Shown in pieces: positions 24,301 to 30,166 of a stretch of 30,166 nucleotides of DNA. Each line of letters begins with the position of its first letter. The stretch's first letter is position 1. Made by a program: the position numbers and the translations under genes. The notes beneath the pieces are model-generated. The model did no database searches and was not told the origin of the DNA. It saw only the letters and a list, made by a program, of their open reading frames with translations. The stretch spans positions 1-30,166 of IMG/VR virus record IMGVR_UViG_3300043435_001558, one strand, 5' to 3'. Source of the stretch: a virus.

Positions 24301-27300
24301 GCAGATATTCGTAAAGGTGAAGTAGATATTAGAAAAGGAAATGTAAATACGGTTCCGGCAAAAAGATTAATTGAAGCTATTAACAAAGCTAAAAACGAAG
24401 GCGGTTATAGATATAAGCAAGGTACAGGCGGTGCAAATATGAAAGGTCAAGAATTTGTGACTTTTGAGGATATTCAAAGAGCAACAAATGAAGATTCACT
24501 TACTGATGCTGAGATTAATGAAATTATGGCTAATCAAAACGAATTAGCTGCGGAATATGACGAATACTTTAACTCATTAGATGAGAAAACACAAAACGAA
24601 ATATTAGAAAATTATGAAAACCAACCAAGAGAGATTAGCGAAGATTCCCAAAGAGGAGAAAGCGAAATTAATGTTTCTAATGAAAAAGAAACAACAGCAG
24701 AGCCAAAGCAAGAAGTAGAGCAAACTATTTTAGACAGAATCTTAAATCAAGATGAATTAAAAGATACATTTGACTTTTTAGATTCGTTTAAAATTGATCC
24801 AAACGATTTAAAAGCTACTCTTCCTTTTTTACCTGAAGTATGGAATGCGTTTATTGAAGCTGTGAAACTTTCAGTAAAAGCCGGAAATACAATGCGAAAT
24901 GCTATAAACGAAGCAAAGAAAATTCTTGAAACGCAAGGTTTTGATAAGAATGAAATTAACAAAGTTGTAAGTGCTTTTGAAGAAAAAGTAAATCAACCAA
25001 ATCAAACATTCGAAAGAAAGCCAGGCAAAAAGACTTTGTTAAGCAGAATGGATGAAGGTAAAGATGCTGAAGTTAAAAAAGCAATCAAAGACTATTCATT
25101 AGATTACGAAGTAGAAAACCAAGAAATAGCACAAAGAAACGCTGAACTTTTTGTAGAAAAAGTAGGTGTTAGGTCAGCGTTAAAAGCAGTAAGAAGCGGA
25201 GAAATTGTAGGTGCTGAAAAAGCATTTGTTTATGCTAAAATTATTGATGTAATTTCAAATGAAATAGCGAGTGTTCCAGAATCAGAAGTTCAAGAATTAG
25301 AAGATATGAACGTTAAAATTTTGGAAGAAATTGCTATTGAATTTGATAAAGAATCAAGAAATGCAGGTCGTTTTATTTCTGCTTTACAAAAAGTATATTC
25401 AAGTTCAAAAGGAAGATACAATCTTACTAAACAAGTTCAATCTTACAGAGCAAGGCATGAAGGTAATATTCCTGATGAAATCTTGCAAAAATTCATTGAA
25501 GCCGATGCTAAAATTAAAGAGTACGAAAAACGTATTGAAGAGTTAGAAGCCGAAAAGAAAAAACAAGAAGAGGAAAGAGCATTTGAAAATATTGTTGAAT
25601 CTATTGCTAGAAAAAACAAAATTGACAAATCAAAAGGAATAACTAATAAAGCTAAGGCTAAGGCTTTTGCTAATAAGTTACGCTCTTATAAGTCAACAAA
25701 CAAAGGTACTCTTAGTGCTGCGACTCCAATGAGTTTAGCGGTAGATTTAGCTATTGAAACCGCAGCAACCACAATTGAAGTTTCAGGAAGTATTGCTGAT
25801 GCAATCCAAAAAGGACTTGAAACTATTCGTAATAGTAAATTAAGTACTGATGAACAAGCAGAAGCAGTACAACAATTTTTAAACGTATTCGATGTAGAAG
25901 AAGGTGCTTCTGAAAATATTAAAATTGATGGTGAAGGAAGATTAAAAATTCCACATTCATTAATTAGAGAGAAAGTAGAACAAGGAATTGACAATATCGA
26001 AGACTTAGTTGATGCTATTTACGATGAAGTTTCAGAAATGTACCCTGACGAAGAACTAACTAAACGTGATGTTCGTGATGCTATTACTCAATATGGAAAA
26101 ATAGTAAACCAAACTAAAGACGAAATTGAAATACAAATTAGTCAAATGAAAAGTCTTGGTAAACTTCTTTCTGGAATTGAAGATGCGTTAACAGGTAAAA
26201 GACCTTTAAGAAGTGGTTTACAAAGAAGACCGTTTACTTTAGAAGAAAGAGAGCAAAAACGTAAATTAAGAGAATTGCTAAGAGATTTACCAATGGATGA
26301 TGCAGATGTATCAAAAGCTTGGAAAACCGCATTAGATACAATAAAATCTCGCTTAAAAAATGAAATTCAAGATTTAGATGAACAGATAGCTAAAGGTGAG
26401 AAACGTAAATCTGAGAAAAAGCAAATAGAATACGATGAAGAAGCTAAAGGTTTAAAAGAATTACGTGATAAAAAACGTGAAATTTTAGATGACTTAGTGG
26501 GTAAACCTGAATTAACCGAAGAGCAAAAAATAGAAAAAGCAATGATTTTGGTTCAGAAAAAAATTGATGAACTACAAAAAAATATTGTTGATGGAAATAT
26601 TGCTTATAAAACAAGACCTACTCCTGTAACTTCAGCAAAACTTGAAGCATTAAAAAAACAAAGAGAAGAATTATACGCAGAGATTGAAAAAATGCGTAAA
26701 GAATCAGGTTTAGCAGAAAAGAAACGTTTAGATTTAGCTAAAAGAAGTCGTATTAGAAGAATTGAAGAGTTAAAAAGCAAAATTGAAAATAGAGATTTTT
26801 CTAAAAGAGAACAAAAACCATTACCGGTAGATGCTGAATTATTAGAAATTGAATCAAAACTTCAAGAGCAAAAAGCTATTTATGAAAAAGAGAAGTATAT
26901 TGATGAATTAAAAAATAGAAGTCCTTTTAGAAAATTTGTTTCTACATTCGTGGATTTTGTTGGAATCACTCGTGTTTTAAAAGCAGGTGGAGAGTTTTCG
27001 CAAGTTTTGGTTCAACAAGGTTTTTTAACACCTCAGATGCTTGTAACAAATCCTAAAGCGTTTTTTACAGCTATGGCAAGATTAGGAAAAGCTTTTGCTT
27101 CACCCGATACCGCTAAAAGATATGAGGATGAAATGAAAGCAAGTCCTTTATATCCTTTAATGCAGAAAACTAAATTATCATTAACTGGAACCGATCATAA
27201 ATTAGATGCTCAAGAAGAGAATTATCAATTAGATATGGTTACTGATATTTGGAATATTATTGGTGATAAATTAGATAGAATTACAGGTGAAGCAGAAATT

Positions 27301-28404
27301 CTTACTTTAACAGGATTGTTTAAAAAAGCATTCGGTAAAGAATTAACAGAATCCGACAAAAAAACACTTGGAACTCAATTTAAAGAAGCTAGTTTTTGGA
27401 AAATGTTTGAAAGAGCAGCTGTTACTTATTCCAACTATATAAAAATGGTTAAGTTCGAACAAGGAGTAAGAGAATTACAAAAGGATTTAAAAGACCCGAT
27501 TAATGATATTGAAGACTATAAAAAAGTAGCAAATTACATTAATGTTTTTTCAGGAAGAGCAAGTTTGGGTAAAGCAGAATTTATAAGTAAAGACGCTGCT
27601 TTAATATTTTTCTCTTTGCGAAATGCGTATTCTCAATTTCAACAACTTAATCCATTCTACTACTTAGTTACTTTAGGTGATGCAAAACAATTTAAAGAAA
27701 TTCAATCAGGGAAAGATTTGAAAAATATAAAACCTACAGTTGCTCAAAAAATGGCTGTAAAATCATTTATGACTTCTGTAATTGCAATCACAGGTTTTAA
27801 ACTTTCTTTTTTAGCAATAGCTAATGCAGGAGCAGATGATGAAGAAGATAAATGGAAATTAGAATCGGACCCAAGAAGTTCTGATTTTGGAAAATTAAGA
27901 AAAGGCAAAACTACTTTTGATATGTGGCATGGTCTTAATGGATTGTTTGTTATGTATTCAAGAATATTTTTACAACAAACTAAATCTACAAAATCAGGTG
28001 AAATTAAAGATTTAGGCAAAGGTTTTGGAACGCCAACAACATCTGAGCTTTTAACAAGATACGTAACCAATAAATTTGCTCCAACCGCAGGTTATATGTG
28101 GAGATTAGGAAATACGCATGAAGAAATTGGTACTGATGGGAAAAAATATAGAGTTGACCAATATGGAAATGTTTATGGAGAAAAAGAAATGTTAGATTTG
28201 TTTATTCCTATTTACTATGGTTCGGTTTATGAGATTTCTAAAGAAGACCCAGATACTTATCAAGCATTTTTAACTTCGTTAGGTATTTTAGGTATGTCTG
28301 TTGGAACTGACCCTGATGGTGAAAAGTTTAAAAAGGCTGCATCGGAAGGATTTTCATTACCAAAACCACCGAGTCCACCAAAAGTACCAACACCAAATTA
28401 CTAA
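21334..28404 (+). CDS. Giant internal virion protein (2356 residues), polyvalent-type ejection protein
   Basis: The largest gene of the window. N-terminal 150 residues are low-complexity and Lys/Gln-rich. Gly/Ala-rich hydrophobic stretches occur near 463-500 (FLAQEIGTQIPVFAQMMMPG) and 647-669 (FTGGMLGGLMGSVPAIAGVA), possible membrane-inserting parts. A compact domain lies near 967-1040 (RGILNWSGDIGSPRIDLSIS, then KRLIEAINKAKNEGGYRYKQ). A region near 1154-1205 (LPEVWNAFIEAVKLSVKAGN) is of a type common in phage polyvalent proteins. Long charged coiled coils run from about 1420-1460 and 1670-1865. The C-terminal 450 residues resemble the conserved end of large polyvalent proteins (GEFSQVLVQQGFLTPQMLVT, about 1890-1909), with a likely membrane helix at 2143-2163 and a Pro-rich tail. 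No DxDxD RNA polymerase motif or clear lysozyme motif was seen. The role of passing DNA and proteins through the host envelope (T7 gp16-like) is inferred. Confidence 0.65.
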   Translation: MGKQIKNIQYVDQKQFDKNLDESLEILINDGADDETISVYIDDYKSRYAVKKKESSQSPSVQTKSGSVPKNGSSGTQEFEYKPVFDERGRQVKTKNEKGELVPYMEKVPKGFASSTEERKIVREEQKQKAQKSVKPTVKYQQYKTATAPKPEETELISQDVDAELNQQGFWNGMVTGAKKGANFLSDVVMTVGTLGTETDGLELFNEQPFYKEAEEAKKQLISENKGDTSKLTPELIKQRTKDIVVQKRTEGLKIDKNNQFLSSLPEEEKKALNLEAVTQYKTLNDKDKYLATEKAVLENEFESLQKDYAVVKAIVDKSQKEGKPLSPQFTEKALELEEKLKSKYSEFSNLEKEYVNNDKEVGSIEEEVDFLKRNYSTAEKLKTDTNLGLSDIYVGLTKKVPALLYEANELILGDTIFSVADEESEQKRRELIDEIIDWEAAKTETKSKFKKNVEFSNLNTENFGGFLAQEIGTQIPVFAQMMMPGGIVSLGATSAGGKYGEMEMESNRISFNHNGKELQGFEKEDGSIVDETGFKYNPDEVEITSLITPDYSKAQMTTAAFGFGTAEALLGALPTKSALGRVAKSFEQNGKRELIRDGVKTLFVKPLQEAKQEAWTEGATSVVQNFIDIKVLGKNDVGLFDNVDHAMFTGGMLGGLMGSVPAIAGVAMRPFSSKTETKQVRKNLEMVLGLREQLNNQKLTEATRKAISDKITALETENTQILTSVAEKSKGLSKEQYEAIVGIDKKQELLRLQATEIKADNSISNELKKQLLNDLKVEFSSLEDKRNVLVSDKATILDTLPDSEKTKFRNEATQILKTEYKGEGEPKIEDEAVTKKAIQLYNQSKSNEAKVTESPVKEKPIEQPTTQYETKEQAEVGEVENVSLTNEVNIPESEAITTETLTENEETSPSNIESNGGFRPTIGEVAEVGGIEEQTTENAPTKSISPTTNIGTSETENEVEYVKKEIDRGILNWSGDIGSPRIDLSISWADIRKGEVDIRKGNVNTVPAKRLIEAINKAKNEGGYRYKQGTGGANMKGQEFVTFEDIQRATNEDSLTDAEINEIMANQNELAAEYDEYFNSLDEKTQNEILENYENQPREISEDSQRGESEINVSNEKETTAEPKQEVEQTILDRILNQDELKDTFDFLDSFKIDPNDLKATLPFLPEVWNAFIEAVKLSVKAGNTMRNAINEAKKILETQGFDKNEINKVVSAFEEKVNQPNQTFERKPGKKTLLSRMDEGKDAEVKKAIKDYSLDYEVENQEIAQRNAELFVEKVGVRSALKAVRSGEIVGAEKAFVYAKIIDVISNEIASVPESEVQELEDMNVKILEEIAIEFDKESRNAGRFISALQKVYSSSKGRYNLTKQVQSYRARHEGNIPDEILQKFIEADAKIKEYEKRIEELEAEKKKQEEERAFENIVESIARKNKIDKSKGITNKAKAKAFANKLRSYKSTNKGTLSAATPMSLAVDLAIETAATTIEVSGSIADAIQKGLETIRNSKLSTDEQAEAVQQFLNVFDVEEGASENIKIDGEGRLKIPHSLIREKVEQGIDNIEDLVDAIYDEVSEMYPDEELTKRDVRDAITQYGKIVNQTKDEIEIQISQMKSLGKLLSGIEDALTGKRPLRSGLQRRPFTLEEREQKRKLRELLRDLPMDDADVSKAWKTALDTIKSRLKNEIQDLDEQIAKGEKRKSEKKQIEYDEEAKGLKELRDKKREILDDLVGKPELTEEQKIEKAMILVQKKIDELQKNIVDGNIAYKTRPTPVTSAKLEALKKQREELYAEIEKMRKESGLAEKKRLDLAKRSRIRRIEELKSKIENRDFSKREQKPLPVDAELLEIESKLQEQKAIYEKEKYIDELKNRSPFRKFVSTFVDFVGITRVLKAGGEFSQVLVQQGFLTPQMLVTNPKAFFTAMARLGKAFASPDTAKRYEDEMKASPLYPLMQKTKLSLTGTDHKLDAQEENYQLDMVTDIWNIIGDKLDRITGEAEILTLTGLFKKAFGKELTESDKKTLGTQFKEASFWKMFERAAVTYSNYIKMVKFEQGVRELQKDLKDPINDIEDYKKVANYINVFSGRASLGKAEFISKDAALIFFSLRNAYSQFQQLNPFYYLVTLGDAKQFKEIQSGKDLKNIKPTVAQKMAVKSFMTSVIAITGFKLSFLAIANAGADDEEDKWKLESDPRSSDFGKLRKGKTTFDMWHGLNGLFVMYSRIFLQQTKSTKSGEIKDLGKGFGTPTTSELLTRYVTNKFAPTAGYMWRLGNTHEEIGTDGKKYRVDQYGNVYGEKEMLDLFIPIYYGSVYEISKEDPDTYQAFLTSLGILGMSVGTDPDGEKFKKAASEGFSLPKPPSPPKVPTPNY

Positions 28405-28410
28405 AAAAAG

Positions 28411-28436
28411 AAAGCCCTATTAATTTAGGGCTTTTT
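28411..28436. terminator. Bidirectional terminator between structural and minus-strand blocks
   Basis: AAAGCCCTA (28411-28419) pairs perfectly with TAGGGCTTT (28426-28434) over loop TTAATT, with T-run to the right and A-rich sequence to the left. It serves both convergent transcription units. Confidence 0.9.
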
Positions 28437-28494
28437 CTTCTCCGTTAGTTAAGACCAATACAGGGTCTTTTACTTCAATTTCGTTTACATTCAT
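28420..28494 (-). CDS. Possible 24-residue last gene of the minus operon
   Basis: An ATG on the minus strand at 28494 begins one base after the preceding gene's TAA and encodes MNVNEIEVKDPVLVLTNGEE plus KALN, ending at TAA in 28420-28422, inside the terminator loop. The composition is normal for a folded peptide and the tight spacing favours translation with the upstream gene. The fact that its last codons form one arm of the terminator would let translation interfere with termination. No family is recognised; very short size makes it uncertain. Confidence 0.4.
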   Translation of the reverse strand: MNVNEIEVKDPVLVLTNGEEKALN

Positions 28495-28495
28495 G

Positions 28496-28684
28496 TTATT
28501 CAGTTTTAAAGTATTCTTCAAGTATATCCATATCAATAAACAAACCTGCTTTTGGATTTTCTTCTGAGTGATTAAGAAAATGAATACTATTTTTTACAGG
28601 CTCAATATGTTTTTCGAGTTCTTTAAAAAGTCTTATTGCTTCATCAATAAATTCATCTCTTTTTTTAATTTGTTCTTTTGTCAT
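28496..28684 (-). CDS. Hypothetical 62-residue protein
   Basis: A small, mostly helical and charged protein (MTKEQIKKRDEFIDEAIRLF at the start, FIDMDILEEYFKTE at the end). No motif is recognised. It follows the 116-residue gene at seven bases and belongs to the same minus-strand operon. Such small helical proteins in phage early regions are often host-takeover or accessory factors, but nothing here shows which. Confidence 0.6.
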   Translation of the reverse strand: MTKEQIKKRDEFIDEAIRLFKELEKHIEPVKNSIHFLNHSEENPKAGLFIDMDILEEYFKTE

Positions 28685-28691
28685 GGTTTAT

Positions 28692-29042
28692 TTAATTTTG
28701 GATTAATTCTAAGTCTTTTATTAAGTGCTGTACTTCTATATCGTTTAATGAAGAGCAGTCCTTAATCATTTGTAAAAGTTTCAGTAAGTTTTCTTCAGTA
28801 AAAGCAAATCTATCTAATCTATACGATACATAAGGAAAACAATCTGAAATATCGTGTTCAACTATCTCACAACCTTGCAAACCTTGTTGTGGGTGATAAA
28901 AAATATGCTGAATATGGTATTTGCTATCTTTTACTAACCATTTTGACTGAGGTATCTCGTTTGGTTTATCTTTGTCATCTATGCAATAGCATTCTACTTT
29001 GTTACTACTCATAAATGAATCCGTTTGGTAGCCACTTACCAT
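28692..29042 (-). CDS. Conserved-type Bacteroidota phage protein of unknown function
   Basis: Up to 116 residues; two starts are possible, ATG at 29042 or an internal ATG at 29012 (MSSNKVECYCIDDKDKPNEI), which I find slightly more protein-like. The core CIDDKDKPNEIPQSKWLVKD followed by YHIQHIFYHPQQGLQG and a DCFPYVSYRLDRFAF segment is a pattern I recall from small hypothetical proteins in Bacteroidota phages and prophages. Function is not known to me. It lies between a small gene at 29076-29315 and the 62-residue gene in the minus operon. Confidence 0.65.
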   Translation of the reverse strand: MVSGYQTDSFMSSNKVECYCIDDKDKPNEIPQSKWLVKDSKYHIQHIFYHPQQGLQGCEIVEHDISDCFPYVSYRLDRFAFTEENLLKLLQMIKDCSSLNDIEVQHLIKDLELIQN

Positions 29043-29075
29043 AGTGGAATTTGTAAATTTGAATCTTTTTCATAA

Positions 29076-29315
29076 CTATTTTTGATTTTTAAAAATATTT
29101 AATGCTTGTTCGGTTGTTATCCTGATTCTCTTTGATTCATCAATATTTCTATCTTTTACAAAACCATCAGCTACTTGAATGTAGTTGTCTTGCATAAAGT
29201 TGTAAAAAGAAATAGCTTGTCTATCTGAAAAATTTTCTATTTCTTTAGATATATTTGTGTCCCATAATCCTGTTCTTATATGGATTAAATTATGTATTTT
29301 ATTAAATAAATTCAT
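29076..29315 (-). CDS. Hypothetical 79-residue protein coupled to the RusA-like gene
   Basis: Its ATG overlaps the stop codon of the RusA-like gene by four bases (ATGA), indicating translational coupling. The sequence MNLFNKIHNLIHIRTGLWDT, followed by ENFSDRQAISFYNFMQDNYI and ending in basic residues, suggests a small helical cytoplasmic protein. No domain is recognised. Its tight coupling to a Holliday junction resolvase hints at a related recombination or replication role. Confidence 0.65.
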   Translation of the reverse strand: MNLFNKIHNLIHIRTGLWDTNISKEIENFSDRQAISFYNFMQDNYIQVADGFVKDRNIDESKRIRITTEQALNIFKNQK

Positions 29316-29662
29316 AGTGAAAGTTTTAGTGAGTTATCGATTGACTCTAATGTGAAAATTATTTTTTCGTTTCCTTTTTTTACAACAAATTTCTTTACGT
29401 TTAATTCGTAAACATCTCTATCATTTATTGAATATTTCTTTTGAATAATATCCGAAATTAGCTTAATTGGATTATCAATATCGGCTGTAGAATTACTAAA
29501 ATAAAACTCTAAATTTAGTCTGTATGGTGCATTTTGGATTGTTAATTTAGGCAACATCATTAAAACAATTTTCTCGTAATTTTTATACTTTGGAGTTTTA
29601 AATCTTTTTCCTTGCCAAGCATCATTTACTGACATTGGTTTTATATTTAGTTCTACTTTCAT
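29312..29662 (-). CDS. rusA: RusA-like Holliday junction resolvase
   Basis: A 116-residue crossover junction endodeoxyribonuclease of the RusA family, which cuts four-way DNA junctions as a dimer. It starts with the family pattern SVNDAW near residues 11-16 and continues to TADIDNPIKLISDIIQ at 59-74, where D61, D63 and D71 fit the metal-binding acidic residues and N64/K67 the DxDNxxK motif, followed by SINDRDVYEL with D81 and D83. The length matches RusA (about 120). It overlaps the HNH gene upstream and the 79-residue gene downstream by four bases each (ATGA). In phages such enzymes resolve branched replication or recombination intermediates so that concatemers can be packaged by the terminase. 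Confidence 0.88.
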   Translation of the reverse strand: MKVELNIKPMSVNDAWQGKRFKTPKYKNYEKIVLMMLPKLTIQNAPYRLNLEFYFSNSTADIDNPIKLISDIIQKKYSINDRDVYELNVKKFVVKKGNEKIIFTLESIDNSLKLSL

Positions 29663-30102
29663 AATTTTTGATTACTTCTTATTGAATATCCTTTTTCTAC
29701 AGCCCAATCTGGGTTGTTCTCAATCATTTCATGAGCTTCATGTGAAACCGCAAGCCAAAATCGTTTATCGAGATACAAAGAAACTTTATTTTCTCTAGCC
29801 CATTCATCAGCATAACCTCTACGCTTCATTTTATGATGAATTTGAGTTGTTATTTGACCTGTTATCGGACAAATTTTATTCTCAGGTAAAGATAAAAATT
29901 TAATTCGTTCTGAGCGATAAATTATATCTTCCATCTTTCTTTTGTCTGAAACTTTTTTTATTGGTTTTGGTGACTTTAACTTTAAATCTACTTTTCTGTT
30001 TTTGTTCAAACATTTAGGAGAACAGAATTTCTGAATAGAATTGAAAACTTGAAATTCATTTTCACATTCTTTGTCGGCACATTTTTTTAGTTTTGGTTCC
30101 AT
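29659..30102 (-). CDS. HNH-type nuclease-like protein with N-terminal zinc finger (NinG-like)
   Basis: A 147-residue protein with two parts. The N terminus has C8-x4-C13-x13-C27-x3-C31 (KFCSPKC), a zinc-binding pattern like that of lambda NinG and other phage recombination proteins. The C-terminal half has ICPITGQITTQIHHKMKRRG with C78, H89 and H90, then WLAVSHEAHEMIENNP with H121 and H124, which fits a beta-beta-alpha-metal HNH core of the 'HH...CHxxIH' type with Ser in place of the second Cys. The neighbour RusA-like gene overlaps by four bases, and NinG and RusA-type genes often occur together in phages. A DNA-processing role in recombination is therefore likely; actual nuclease activity is not certain because a canonical Asn is not clear. 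Confidence 0.65.
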   Translation of the reverse strand: MEPKLKKCADKECENEFQVFNSIQKFCSPKCLNKNRKVDLKLKSPKPIKKVSDKRKMEDIIYRSERIKFLSLPENKICPITGQITTQIHHKMKRRGYADEWARENKVSLYLDKRFWLAVSHEAHEMIENNPDWAVEKGYSIRSNQKL

Positions 30103-30115
30103 GTTTAAATTTCGT

Positions 30116-30166
30116 TTAAAGTTTCACAATATTATCCCAATTAAACAAGAATGCAAGAGCAGAAGA
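30116..30166 (-). CDS. C-terminal end of a further minus-strand gene (partial)
   Basis: On the minus strand the frame entering from the right edge reads SSALAFLFNWDNIVKL and stops at 30116-30118, 13 bases upstream of the HNH ATG. The other two frames give less protein-like sequence. The spacing fits the tight operon. Only 16 residues are visible, so no function can be given. Confidence 0.4.
   Translation of the reverse strand, partial: SSALAFLFNWDNIVKL

Noticed and set aside
23862-24386. 174-codon open frame on the minus strand
   Set aside because: It lies wholly within the 2356-residue gene, is Ser/Val/Phe-rich as expected for antisense of Glu/Lys-rich codons, and has no promoter or leader.
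25331-25546. 71-codon plus-strand frame within the giant gene
   Set aside because: It is out of frame with the giant gene, has no initiation signal, and its product looks like a frame-shifted reading.
21334-28404. Giant virion RNA polymerase as in crAss-like phages
   Set aside because: No DxDxD or DFDxD catalytic motif was seen in the translation; the C terminus instead resembles polyvalent ejection proteins.
2220-28404. Stop-codon reassignment as in some crAss-like phages
   Set aside because: All large late genes read through with standard stops at sensible ends and no suppressor tRNA was identified in the window.
30115-30156. Promoter TTG-N19-TAATATTG upstream of the HNH gene on the minus strand
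   Set aside because: Spacing is right, but the -7 box has a mismatch and the site lies in what looks like the end of an upstream gene; the tight operon does not need it.

Overview
This window is about 30 kb of very A+T-rich phage DNA. It carries the virion-assembly half of a podovirus-type genome plus the edge of an oppositely oriented early or recombination gene block. The host is most likely a member of the Bacteroidota, probably a Flavobacteriia such as Flavobacterium or Cellulophaga. The reasons are the repeated TAnnTTTG promoter element (the known Bacteroidota -7 motif, here mostly the exact octamer TATCTTTG), the lack of strong Shine-Dalgarno sequences with A/T-rich leaders instead, and protein composition. 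Gene order (terminase, portal, small protein, acidic scaffold candidate, major capsid protein, auxiliary capsid protein, two ring/tail-tube proteins, a giant nozzle protein, then internal cargo proteins) resembles the Crassvirales (crAss-like) structural block. I infer that placement from order and family resemblance; I could not run a search. No recoded stop codons are evident.

Layout. 1-840: the 3' end of a collagen-like tail fibre gene and a small partner. 907-2178: a small unknown protein, an apparent tandem GroES-like co-chaperonin and a small virion-associated beta protein, ending in a strong terminator. 2192-4868: promoter and large terminase. 4869-5453: a gene-free stretch that seems to hold two RNA genes, a roughly 80-nt plus-strand candidate and a roughly 300-nt minus-strand RNA with a tRNA-like acceptor/T-arm and a possible pseudoknot. 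5426-8440: portal and a small charged protein, ending at a bidirectional terminator. 8446-8874: a minus-strand exported-protein gene with its own promoter, inserted into the late cluster. 8923-11507: acidic scaffold candidate and major capsid protein. 11538-12617: auxiliary head protein unit. 12642-28434: a long unit with two ring proteins, nozzle, GNAT-like protein and three internal or ejection proteins, the last of 2356 residues. 28420-30166: a minus-strand operon (HNH-type nuclease, RusA-like Holliday junction resolvase, several small unknowns) converging on the structural block at a second bidirectional terminator.

The late genes are divided into short transcription units by intrinsic terminators, most followed at once by a TATCTTTG element 17-31 nt from the next start codon, so leaders are very short. 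The genes together build the capsid (scaffold, coat, auxiliary proteins), package DNA (terminase, portal), complete the tail (ring proteins, nozzle, fibre), and load proteins to be ejected with the DNA. The opposite-strand genes would process recombination or replication intermediates before packaging. The item most likely to be undescribed is the structured minus-strand RNA between the terminase and portal genes.
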